Shown one piece after another: positions 37,864 through 51,300 of a DNA stretch of 64,000 nt. The DNA comes from Spinellus fusiger (taxonomy: Eukaryota; Mucoromycota; Mucoromycetes; Mucorales; Phycomycetaceae): assembly GCA_025094145.1 (NCBI GenBank), contig JALLLS010000010.1, forward strand, positions 496,001 through 560,000, read 5' to 3'. Made by a program: the position numbers and the translations under genes. Numbering within the stretch: position 1 is the stretch's first letter; every line of letters begins with the position of its first letter. The notes beneath the pieces were generated by a model. The model was given only the letters and a program-made list of their open reading frames with translations. It did not search any database and was not told the DNA's origin.

Positions 37864-39289
37864 ATTTCATTTATTTCTCTCTCTTTCTTTTTATCATTTT
37901 TTATTTTTTATTTTTTATTTTTTATTTTTCATTTTCCCATCTCAGTGTATTAGCGTGTAGTATCAATGTGTGTAGTATCAATGTGTGTAGTATCAATGTG
38001 TGTAGTATCAATGTGTGTAGTATCAATGTGTGTAGTATCAATGTGTGTAGTATCAATGTGTCATTCTTCTTCTGATGAAGAAATAGGAAAATAGAGTGTA
38101 CAAACACTTTTCTATCCCACAAGTTGAAATGCAGAGTGCAACTGAGTATTATATGAACACAGATCAGTGACAAAGCCCCTTAACAAAGGTCATGATTATC
38201 ATTTTAGACTTGCTTGTTTTTCTTTGTCTATCTTTTTCTTGTTCATTTCGGTGAATGGGAATAGTTAGAGGAAGGAAAGTCTATAGAGTATAAAGGAATA
38301 ACTACCACCTTAGAGCAATCTGAACAAGACGAGAGGAATCGCTAACACTAAGTCAGCCCCTTTTGGGCAATGAGTAGAGTTTGATAGTAGCCTCTCTATA
38401 TCTGTTGCCATTTAAAAGCACAAAACATTTGTATTTAAAAAGAATGAAAATTAACTACCAGGATTTAGGAAAAAGAGTCTGTCCAATAAAAACTCTGTGG
38501 CCTGTCTGTGGCTTATTCATAAGCCAATCAGTGTAGTTTGTACACTGAACACCAAGTAGTAAGGTAAGACAAGAACAATATCATTGCAAACACCTATGTC
38601 TTCACTGATGGTGGTAGCCTTCTTTTACTGCTCAGACCACTGAGATTGACTGGGATTGAAAAGTAATAGACAACAAAGCGGGAATACAACAGAATACGCT
38701 TTCTATTCTATGCTCTCTTTTCTCTTTTCCAAGAGGGGTCGGTTGATTCAGTCAGTGTATCAATAAATCAATATAAATAAAAAATTCCTGATGTTCTTTA
38801 TTGATACTTTGTGGTTTCTTTTTGAGTCCAAGATAAAGTCATATTTCTTTGAACAATAGCTTATGATACTCTGCTTACACACCTAAAGATGTTTGGGATA
38901 TAAAAGGAATTCAACGGACTATTAAACCATAATGGTGGTTTGATTGGTCAAGGTGTTTTAAAATACCATATACTGAGTCTGAATGTATGATTTTAATTGT
39001 CTTGTTACCTAATATGGTAATAAATACTGGCATTGTAATTTAATAGTACAAAGATATCTATAAAAGGAATAAATAGAGTCAGACTTATTCCAACAGTACA
39101 ACTCAGTCCATCTTCTCTTAACATAATATGTTATCCTTAGGCTCACAGTAGGAGTACATAACAATATTTACAGTAGATTGATTACAGAACCTATGGCATT
39201 AGTTCTAGTGGTCATTGTTCAGAGGAGAAGTCATAGATATTCATTGAATCCATATTCATATTCACTTTAACTGTCTCATTGTTAATGAT
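37864..39289. other. Gene-poor region after the polarity protein
   Basis: AT-rich DNA with TTTTTTATTT runs (37895-37925) and the 15-nt repeat described separately. The rest (38200-39289) has no coding frame. Its composition is like the 8-10 kb relic zone, and its right end runs into relic Y. Confidence 0.4.
37961..38060. repeat. 15-nt minisatellite
   Basis: Seven tandem copies of GTAGTATCAATGTGT lie about 100 bp downstream of the polarity-protein stop. The minus-strand frame (LILHTLILHT) is an artefact. Confidence 0.9.
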
Positions 39290-39570
39290 ATGAATGGTGG
39301 TGCTTAATGATAACTAAGTATTGTTTTCTAATACTGGACTTTAGGCCCAAGACAGAAAGAGAGTATGAAGTGTTTGACTTGATTGTAGGAGAGAAGTGGC
39401 TATTGTATAATACATCATCAGAATAGAAATATATACATGGTTTTTTTTTGTTATTCTTCTCTCTCTTTCTCTTTGTTTTTTGTTTATTTATTTCTTATAC
39501 TGCACACACAACCTAATACTTGAGTACTTGTCAAGATGAGCATAACAGAGCAAGATAATGTACTGCTATT
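39290..39570 (-). mobile_element. Decayed dispersed coding repeat Y, copy B
   Basis: Inverted and diverged partner of 9620-9905. The minus strand translates to LFVNSSTLSCSVMLILTST, then a Cys-SIRNK stretch. This is the same motif order as copy A, with a stop after RNK. A further shared block around GTGCTTAATGAT and CTAATACTGG lies at the low-coordinate end. The type of element is not known to me. Confidence 0.55.
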
Positions 39571-41530
<1,960 letters not shown>

Positions 41531-42880
41531 AGACAAAGACATATAGCAAATGACAGAGGAAAAGGACCGAGGAAGATGACCGAGGAAAAGGAGAAGGGAG
41601 AATAGCAGGTCTTGTTCTTGTTCCTGTTCTTGTTCCTGTTCCTGCTCCTATTCCTGCTCCTATTCCTGCTCCTGTCCTTGATCTCTTTGTCATTTGCAGT
41701 TTCTAATGTGTCTTGTCTTCTCTGCTGAGTTTTTCTCTATTATTTCTACTATTATTTCCCATGTTTTAAAAGCCCTGTACGTTTCTTATACATTTCTTGT
41801 GGGGTTACTTTTGATGCTACCAGAACCCTATTATGCACGTGACTTATTTATTCTATGCCAATAAAATCACACTTCCTCCATAAGACCACAGATGATGGAT
41901 CAACTCAAGCCAAGAAACAATAGTCCTCTTTTCTATTTTATTTATTTTTCTTATCTGTAGGCAACCATCTTTCCAAGTTGAAAAAGGGGGGAGGCAAGGA
42001 GATAGGTGCTAGTGTTGCACAGCCTTCCATGACTCATCCTATCACATTGCAGGTAAGAGGGAAATACGCGTTCACCCCAAGCCATGGCTGGTGTTGCAAT
42101 GGCCTCGGTTATCGGTGAAGGGTTGGTTGGCAAGTAGGACAGATGGTTCAAAGATAAGCAGTTGTCCTACCCTACTGGACAGTGTAAGTGTGTATGTTTG
42201 GCTTGATCAGAAACAGTCGTGTCTGTTTATAGTACTGTTCTTATATAGCATCTATAAGAGGAAGAGGAAGAAAAGTCCAGTGCCATTGTAGACAGATATC
42301 AACAGCAGCACACTACTGTAAGTTGACCTACAAGTGAATTACAATAGAACAGATAAAAAGTCAATGCCATAATAAAAGAAGTCACTACAAAGAGTAGACG
42401 TCAATGCATCACAGCACACCCACTATTTATTTCTCATTGCCATTCTAATAATAATAAGGCTGATGTGAATTCACAGGTCAATCCACATTCTTCTTTGCAA
42501 AGGTGTCGAATCATTCCAGAAAATAGTGTTAATATAGATATAAAGATATAAATATATAAGATCGAAATGAAAAGAAAAAAAAAAGAAACTTTACTGCCTT
42601 ACACAAGTGAAAACATTGTTTTCTCTCGGAATTACCAGAGATAGCTACTCCACCTGTTGTATTCTTTTTTTTTCTTCTTCTTTTTCATTCTTACTTATAG
42701 AGTTTTCCCTATTGTTACTTATAAATCCCCGACCTTCTACTGCATCGGAAGCCATTGCCGTCTTTATTATTTTGTTATAAAAAGGAATCTCACCAGGACT
42801 CTTTTATAGATATATCAATATATTTTATAAATATTAATATTAATATTCTATCACTGCAATCTCTCTTCACTGATTTCTTC
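41531..42880. other. Intergenic, possible exon fragments only
   Basis: Just after RAB11 lies a CCTGTTCTTGTT/CCTGCTCCTATT tandem stretch (41609-41676), probably 3' UTR. Around 41950-42160 there are coding-like blocks (a Lys/Gly-rich piece ending THPITLQ before a GTAAGA, and a MAGVAMASVIGEGLVGK piece). I could not join them into a gene with consistent phase. Confidence 0.35.
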
Positions 42881-43856
42881 ATGAGCCAACAACAGACAAA
42901 AATCCGCCATTTAATCTACCAGATTGTGTCTGCATTGACTCACCCATTTGATTCAAAAAAGTCCTGCAGTGATCAAGGACTTGTGGAAACCTCCAATGCA
43001 ACATTGACACGCACCTTTGATACCAACATTTCCTGTAGTACTCAAGTACTCACTGAAAATCTCAATACAGCACTGACGTTGTTTGAAAAGACATATGTGT
43101 CTTTCCCTGCTTTTATTGAGCCTATGGAAGAATCACACCATTATTCATCGCCTTGTTCTGTTTCTCCTCCCCATTGGCAGTGCTAGGAAAGAAAGAAAGA
43201 AAGAAAGAAAGAAAAAGAGGAGGCTCTGGGTGTTTCTTTCCTTTTATGGATCATTCGATAGGGACGTGGTTCTTTTTGATTTCTATGGCTAGAATGTCAT
43301 TGTGTGTCTTTCTTCTCTCCTATTCTCACTCCTTCCTGAGGAATTGTACAGTGTAAATACTCTTTGTTTATTAATTGTTTGTTATATTAACATTAACATT
43401 AACATTAATATCAATATCAATATCAATATCAATATCAATATTATATACGTGTTTGTTATTAATATTAATATCTATACCTATATTTATATTTATATTTATA
43501 TTGTTTGTTTGTTTGTTTGTTTGTTTGTTTGTTTGTTATATTAATACCTATACTTATATCTATACATTTATCTATACCTATACTTATATCTATATCTATA
43601 CATTTATCTATATCTATATCATTCACTTGTTATATTAATATCAATAATCACTTGTTTATTATTGTCAAGGACTAGTGCTATGATCATTTATATTAATACT
43701 TATTAAAGCACAACATGTCGAGTGTTACGTTTCGAGTGTTGCTTTTCCTTTCTTTTTCTCTCTGTCTCTGTCTCTCTCTTCTAGACACTGTACAGTGGCA
43801 TTAACACATCCACTCTTTATGAAACAATAAACACACTTCTTGCTCAGGAAGAATGA
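42881..43856 (+). CDS. Small protein of unknown function, tentative two-exon model
   Basis: Exon 1 (42881-43179) starts MSQQQTKIRHLIYQIVSALT and looks helical and coding for about 95 residues. A phase-correct second exon (43796-43856) would add GINTSTLYETINTLLAQEE and stop, giving 119 residues. The intervening 616 bp would be far longer than other introns here. It is packed with GAAA, ATTAACATTAAT, GTTT and TATCTATA microsatellites, and the donor (GTGCTA) is poor. Without splicing the frame ends at 43186 after 101 residues. I recognise no domain. The second exon would overlap the 3' end of the minus-strand membrane protein by 13 bp. Confidence 0.4.
43186..43640. repeat. Cluster of microsatellites
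   Basis: Successive GAAA (43186-43213), ATTAAC and ATATCA (43386-43440), TTTATA (43480-43500), GTTT (43501-43538) and TATCTATACCTA (43545-43620) tracts. Long plus-strand frames made only of Ile, Tyr and Asn are artefacts. Confidence 0.85.
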
Positions 43857-44646
43857 GGCAAGAGTAAGTGAACAGAATCTCCTTTCTTGATGGGACCATT
43901 CTCAGGTGACGTCAGTGTATCCATGGATTCTGGCACACAGAATGCATAGAAAGGAGAAGAAAGTGAGGGGGTGGGGCCTGGGGCGGGCTGCCGAGATGGC
44001 GATACAAGGGTCATACTGCTTGTAGGAGCACTTGTCCCCATACTATGAGTTGATGGGTGGTGGTGTTGGGTGGAAGGATCCTTCTTTTCGCTGTCTGTCT
44101 TGATGGTAGGAGAATAAGAGCAAAGCTGGCCTAGATAGCACGACGTATCACTTCCAATCATAAGAACCCATAAGTACTATAGAACAGAGCATATGAAATT
44201 GAGTCAGTCTTAGGGTGCTGTAGAGTGGAAATGAAGAGCACCTGTACAACAATGATAAGAATATAGCCAACACTATAAGCCATCTTGGCATACTGTGTCC
44301 TGAGGGTGAGGTAGAGTACAAAGTCAATCTGGAGGGTGAGGAGAGGAATGCTTATGGCCAGAAATGTCAGCATCTGTCCATGTTGCGTTAATAGGCGACT
44401 CCCACTACAAATGACTCCTCTCCTTACTACTAATCGATACACAGCAACTGTATTAGAATAGAAGATCCACGTCATGGCCACCAATAAACACAGTTCATAG
44501 ACAATAATCCACCAAGCACCATGGAGGACCTTTAGGATGCAGGCACCACTCAAGGCAGCACACCATCCACACTGGCCACAGAGTGTCAATAGGTAGGAAC
44601 GGGTCCACAACTTACCCATCCTACTGCAGTGGTTATTAGCACACAT
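43844..44646 (-). CDS. Four-TM membrane protein of unknown function
   Basis: Exons 44646-44242 and 44176-43844 give 245 residues. The 65-nt intron joins VVQ to YLWVLMIGSDTSCYLG, so the junction falls inside the fourth membrane segment, which supports the model. Hydrophobic spans are near residues 18-40 (LLTLCGQCGWCAALSGACIL), 45-70, 92-115 and 122-145. The C-terminal 90 residues are Ser/Pro/Thr/His-rich and probably cytoplasmic. It resembles uncharacterised fungal membrane proteins, but I cannot name a family. It is divergent from UFL1 across 257 bp. Confidence 0.7.
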
Positions 44647-44903
44647 GGCTTTTGTAGTAGTAAATTGCCCCTCAACATTCAGTGTTCAATGCAGTAGAGA
44701 ATTCGCCCTTATTGTTTCCTTGCTTACTCTGCTCTTTCTTATTCCTACATACACTCTCTTTCCTATTCCTACTCTCTATATATACTACTACGCCTTCTCT
44801 CTAGGAGGAGTCACACTTTAAGAAATTAATGGACCATTTCACTTGTATTCTTTTCCCTTGATTCTGATTCTGATTTTGATTTTGACTAATTATCCATTTT
44901 CAT
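44647..44903. promoter_or_regulatory. Shared divergent promoter region
   Basis: 257 bp between the start codons of the four-TM protein (-) and UFL1 (+). It contains a TATATATAC element near 44779, pyrimidine tracts and a GATTCTGATTTTGATTTT run next to the UFL1 start. A short extra 5' exon of UFL1 could also be hidden here. Confidence 0.4.
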
Positions 44904-45846
44904 ATGTCTATTCAGAGAGATATTCCTCAGGCCCTTCTCCATCAATGGGTCCAACAAGGCATCCACAAGGGATTTCTAAGTGATCTTGTTCCTACCCTGG
45001 ATGGTGAGAGCTATGTGACATTGGCCTACATAGAGTCCACCATAACACAACACTTGGAATTAAAAGGCAAGACACATTGACACTTAGTAGTGATAGACAG
45101 AGAAAGAAGAAATAGCAAACACACACTACACACTACACACTAGATACTACACACAAAAAGGAGGAAAACAAGGGAGATACCAAACCAAACCAAAAAAAAA
45201 ACCCCCAACAACCCAACAGAAAGAGCACAACGTGGAAACAAGTATTAAACCTTAATGGAGTATAGGAAGACTGTCTGTGGCTGACATGGCGCGAGTGCTC
45301 AATGTCGACGCATCACACATTACTCATTGTTTAAACACTGCAAAGACGTCTTGGACTGTTCTTTATGACCTTGTATTGACAAAGTAATGCACTTGTTGGT
45401 GCTCATTCTTACTCACATGCCATGGCTTCAGTCACTCCATAGACACGCTTATCACACAATTAAAAAACACCCTTGACGAAGTAGGCTGGGTGTCAGTGGT
45501 GGTACAAGCTCAGCTCCTCAGTTTGCCCTATGCATTTCTTCAAACAGTAATCTATTTCTTTTCTCTTACTCTGCACACAAGCACTTATTGACTCTGTTAA
45601 AGACACTCCAGGAAAGGCTCTTATGCCATAAAGAGTACTTGAAATACCCAGCACTGCCTGATATGCTTCTGTCGCAATCTTATGCCACAGACTCTATGGA
45701 GAAGATCCAGACTGCATTGATAGGATTAACAGAGTAAGTACATGTCCACCAAAGAGTAGTGTATTCTATCTATCTATCTACATTTCTATTCTATTCTATC
45801 TACATTTCTATCTGTCTATCTATCTATCTATTTATCTATCTATCTG

Positions 45847-45889
<43 letters not shown>

Positions 45890-48285
45890 GTCTATCTGTC
45901 TATCTATCTATCTATTCTATAGAAGAAGATCTACCTACTCAATGTCTCTCTGGATAGACCTCTGTCCATGGCAACACTGCAGATGAGACTTGGTCTTCAG
46001 GAAAGCCTCTTTTACGGTAAAATCACCTTACTCCCTCTTTTCTTTTCTTTAGTTAATACAAATAAACTAACCTAGAGTAATAATGATTGCAGTTATGCTG
46101 GATTCCATGAAAAAACAAGACCTTCCACCAGGCCAATTCCACGGAAGAAGAGAAAAAGCCCTTTTTGAACCCTATGTCTATCGTGATCGCCAAGTAGCAT
46201 TGATCCATTCCCTGCTGGATGCTGGAAATTACATTGGTAAACAACAGACACTGATCTAGAACCAACAAACGACCCTTGTTTTATTATGTCTTTTTATTTT
46301 TTATTTATTTTTATTTATTTTTATTTATTTTTATTTATTTTTATTTTTATTTATTTATTTATTATAGAATATGATACAGTCCAACAGCACTACCCATATG
46401 CAAATCCCATGGAACTATTGAAAAGACACTGTGTGGACATCCATTTCTTGGAGACATGTGCAGTCACCAAAGCACTTGTGAAATCACTTGAAAAGGACAT
46501 TTATCAAGTGCTTAATGCTAATCATTGGCTGGATGTCTATGTAAGTGATCTTATAGATCAGTATGAATACGAGTATTATTTAAAATAATAATAGAAGCTA
46601 GTGTACTCATTCTGTTTATCATTATTGACATGATCGCCATGACCATACTTCATATGTTGACTCCTTTACTATCTTACTCCTCGACATTTACACCCATATA
46701 GGAATGGGGCCCTTCTTCATTATCACCTAAAGATGCTGTTGGTCTGTTGGACATCACAATGTCTCTTTTTCCAGGGGCAACAAAACCCCTTTACACCAAG
46801 CGCAGTGATCCATTCTCTGATCCAAGCAAGACTGAGAATAGAATCGTGCCTTTGGAATCTCGGTTTGTTACTACACTTTGTTATCTTCAGGACATTGTTC
46901 AAAACACGACACCCTTTCTAAAGAAAATTGTGTCGTTGAAGATACAGGGGCAAAAGAAACTACACAGTGCTAAAGGGAAAATGCGTCGTGAGGAAAAGAT
47001 AGTATTGCCTTGTGACCAAGTAAGCCATTGCCTTGGTGAGGTCTATTTCAGTTGTTTATTTATCCAATGCTAGATCAGTGAGTACTGGGTCCAACAAGGA
47101 TTGCCAACTGCATTTGCTGGCACTGTTGCAGTGGCACTTAAGAGGCCAATGAGTGAAGTGTATCAAAAGGCACTCCATACTGTGTATTTGCCTCCTGCCA
47201 TGTCAGTGGACGAGAAGTGGGTAGAGGCATTGAAGGAAAAAGAACAGGAGCATTTGCGTACTCTAGGCTGGGCTATTGTTCGTAGTTCTCAAGCCATAAA
47301 ACTATTTAAAGGTAGTATGTATTCTACAGTCATTGAGAAAAGGAGAGAGAATTGAATGAACACTCAATACTAATCATCCATGGATCAAAATGGAATGCAC
47401 TCAACAAACACAATAGAACAAGGAGCACAAAAGAGTCTAGAGAAATACATTGTTAAAGTGCTTTGCCTTGAGTTTCTCTACCATCTACTGGTCCTCCATA
47501 GTCTTTCAGAGGTCTATACTATAGCAGAGATCGTGGAGAAAATAGGTGTATCTCAAAAGGATCTAGAGAGTCTGGTGCGACTGAAAGAAGATGAGGAAAA
47601 AATAGCTATTCAGTCCATGCTAGAGAACATAAATAACAGTGACATCAATTCACTTTATCAGACAATAGCTATTGGAAAGGTAAATAGAATATAGATCTCT
47701 ATACAATGGATAGCCGTGAATAATGTATCTCTTATATACTAATGTATTTCTCATGCATTAGCATGTGGATGCCTTCTTAACCTATTTTGAAACCCTGTCG
47801 TTTTGGCCCCAATCTCAAATAGAAGGTGCAATGCAGTAAGTGAGCTATGAATTCAATGACCTTAGGAAAACAGAAATGAGAAAGACGAGCTGATAAATAA
47901 TCCTCCCTTTTCTTGTCTTTTATTATTATCTTTATTATTATCTTGTAGAGAAGCACAGGAGAAAAAAAGTGCTCTTCTTTTGAGTCAATTGGAATCCACA
48001 CCTTTATCAGAAGCAGCAAGTCCTTCTATTCTACATATTACTTGTTTGGCTTACTTCCAATCTCTCTTTCCACATCCACTTTATGTCTCTGGTAAATATG
48101 TTCCGTACATCATTCGGCAGTGCACGCCTCTCTTGGAAGCAGAAGACAGAGGAGAAGAGGCTAGATTATTGGAGATTGCCCATAGTATGATCATGGGCTA
48201 TGTAAGATCAAAACAACCTATTGATCTATCTCTCTTAGAACAAGTAAAGATGGAAGGCCAAAACCTGTTAAAGATAATAAAGTAA
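44904..48285 (+). CDS. UFL1: UFL1-like E3 UFM1-protein ligase
   Basis: Twelve exons: 44904-45066, 45266-45383, 45432-45546, 45582-45733, 45958-46016, 46093-46236, 46368-46540, 46702-47019, 47074-47311, 47417-47679, 47762-47835 and 47949-48285. They give 717 residues (animal UFL1 is about 790). UFL1 with UFBP1/DDRGK1 attaches UFM1 to targets such as ribosomal protein uL24 at the ER. The order of winged-helix units follows the family: FLSDLVPTLDGESYVTLAYI, GRLSVADMARVLNVDASHI, the LTEPLSMATLQMRLGLQESL unit, then IEYDTVQQHYPYANPMELLK. The C-terminal all-helical half ends near the VPYIIRQCTPLLEAED segment. The first intron has a GC donor. About 30 N-terminal residues of the animal protein are missing, so a 5' exon may be overlooked. 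Confidence 0.85.
45757..45922 (+). repeat. TATC microsatellite in UFL1 intron 4
   Basis: Long runs of TATC with CTGT variants fill the 224-nt intron between 45733 and 45958. The plus-strand YLSIYLSI frame is an artefact. A TTTTTATTTA repeat likewise fills the intron at 46290-46366. Confidence 0.9.
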
Positions 48286-48387
48286 TGCATTTTATTGTAC
48301 CGATATATATATATATAAGCATGGTGTAGAATGAGAGAAACCCTTTTATCGTCTCTATTGTTTGATCTCTTTTTATCCTTTAGACGT

Positions 48388-51300
48388 CTAAATACTATTG
48401 CGTCTACCTCTTTTTCCTTTGACTTCTGTACCGCGTAAAATAGATTCACCATCATTATGAGTAAGACGTCCAGAAGCATAGCCCAATTTACGCCAACGGT
48501 TTACTACTTCACGCCCAACATCATAGCCTGTTTGCATAACATCTGTAAATTTGTTGAATTCAAGAGTTCCCCATCGTTGGACAGGAAGTTTGACATAGAG
48601 GGTGCCATCAATCATCTTGGCTTCTTCAAGTTTAGAAACACTACTGACATAGGCCAATCTGCTCTGAATATCGGCAATACTTGGGATATTGTAGGTTCTG
48701 AATGGATTGAAGGAATGCAGGAGAGCCCACCAGCCACTAATAGAGTCACCGTAATAAACAGGACTTGTATCATCTTCAGAAGCAACATCCACTGCAATAA
48801 TAATGTCTGCACCCATGTTCTTGGCCACAGAAACAGGTAAATTATCCATATAGCCACCATCCACTAGCATATTGCCATTGTCACAGATAGGAGGCATGTA
48901 GCCTGACAAGGACATGGAAGCACGAATATATCTCCATGCATAACCAGTCGTATGGACTTCCATACGTGAGAAAGTAATGTTGGTAGTGACAGCAAAATAA
49001 GGAAGCCAGAAATCTTCAATTTGACTATCCCCGAGGCATTTCCAGATAGCACGGTTGAACTCATGGCCTAGAGAAAGTAAAAGTCAATTGCGTTAGTAAA
49101 AACCACAACCACAACAAGGTAGACATAATGAACAACAATAAAGACATTCATTTAAATGAAGATGCCTCACTTCACTTCCATTACCTGTAAACCAAGCAGT
49201 GACTGGATAGGTTAAATCCATAATCTGACGCCAAACACTAGACACACGACCAGCAAACATTTTACTCCTTGCAATAGTAGAAACTAGATCCATGTTTTTG
49301 GCATACAATCCACCCACAAAGCTACCAATGCTGGTGCCTCCTACAATATCAATAGGAATCCCCGCCTCCTCCAATGCATGGATCAAGCCAATATGACTAA
49401 TGCCTCTTGCTCCTCCTCCTCCTAACACCAAGGCCACCGATTTACCACACAGTCGACGTGCTAATCTGTAGATATAAATATAAATATAAATGGTGGTTAA
49501 TTTCCATCACCCACTCTAGTCACTCTCTTTTTGTTGTTTTGCTATTTCTATAGGTTGCTATAGAGATAGATGGATCTAGTTTACCTTGCAAAGTCATTAC
49601 GTGCCAAGGCATTGACTGTACCAATAGATCCTCCTCCTTTCTTCTTTACGACCATAAGACGACCAAAAGTAGGAACTGCCATGTAATACTTCTCGAGTTG
49701 TCCCTTGACATTGTTGAGCATATTAATCGACCCTGCAGTCATTTTACGGCCTTGCTCTGCTAACCACGGTGGTCTGAACCGGTCCGAAGGGTAATTACCA
49801 TGATGTTGACGCATGGGCATATAGATATGATGGTGTGCCTGGATCCATAGACGATTCTATAGAAATACCATTTTATTTTATTTTTCATAATGAGTTCCAT
49901 GTTTATTTTATGCATAGACAACAAACAAACAAACAAAGAAACATGGAAATATGGAAAAAAAAAAACCTCCCCACTCTGATTCCTTACCTTGAGCCATGTC
50001 TGTGTAGTGCCAGAAGGACAGGACCGTTCACAATGCAATAATACAAGCTCTTTACGTGCAGTTGTTTTCATATTGATCAAGAACCTTTCATATTCACCCA
50101 CAGAAGGATCTCCATCACCAAGTCCTACTAACAAAATACAATCGGCTTGACGAATACACGTGCGTGTCCATTGCGAAGTCACACCACTGTCAGCCAAGTA
50201 CAAGACAATGCGCACCTTCTCTTCTTGTTCAGCTAACCAAGAAGCCATCTTTAGCTGTCCCATACGAGAAAAGGCATGTCGGCCCATGGTCGTGGTGACA
50301 GTGGTGCTATTTAATAAAACACAGGTGGCCCCCACTGAATCCATCAGGGCGTGTTTTAGACTCTCTGCAAATTCTGTGATAGGCACAGATCCATTGACGG
50401 GCAGAATACCAATTGTTTTGAGATTGACGTTGTTGCGGCCATACAGCTCAGGTGTTCGGGTGCTGTTATTGTAGGAGGAAGGGAGGAGAGAAGACAAGGA
50501 AGGAGGGCTGCTGGAGGAGGTATTGGAGGAAGTATTAGAAGGCTGGAAGGAGGGGGATGAAGAGGATGAAATAGAGGAAATGGCAGATGAATTCTCATAA
50601 GCAAGGTCGAATCTCTTTTGGACTTGCATGCGTCCAGGTGTGTTTCCCTGCATGACTAGCTGAAGAGAGCGAAGAGCTACCATGCGGGAGATCTGAAGAG
50701 TGATTTCGGGTTGACGCAAAGCAAGTGCATTGAAGAGTGTTTTTGGCATTCGAGCTAATTCTGAGTCCCGGATAGCATGAAGTGTAGAAGGTGTTGGAGT
50801 GTTGGCTGTACATTAACATGGAAATAGAATAAAAATAATGAGTAAAACCAGCATAAAGAGATCAATACAATAGCAATGGACTTACTCATCACTCCCAATT
50901 CACCCACACTATCACCATGACCAAATTCACTAAGGATTTCAATGTCGCCTTCTGTCTTTTCCTTTATTGTTCTTAGACGACCGTGGAGTACCATATAAAT
51001 GGATTCACTAGGCTGACCTTCTTGGTATATAATCTGTCCTGCATTGACTTGCATCCACTCCAATGAGATATCAATATGAAGTACTATAGAGAATAACTGT
51101 GTGAGTATTCTGTCTGTCTGTCTGTTTGTCTGTCTGTTTGTCCATCTATACACATAATCTATAGAGATCCAAACTCTGTTTACCTAATGGACTCAATAAG
51201 CCTACAAGTTGTTTTGCCAACTTGAGCATAATGGCAGGCTGTTTGTCAATAATACGGTCAAGTCGCTTCTTGGACAAATAGCCCACATAGGTATCTGTAT

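Noticed and set aside
41894..42170. Possible tiny gene (Lys/Gly-rich exon plus a MAGVAMASVIGEGLVGK piece)
   Set aside because: The pieces look coding, but no donor/acceptor pair joins them in phase, and no family is recognised.
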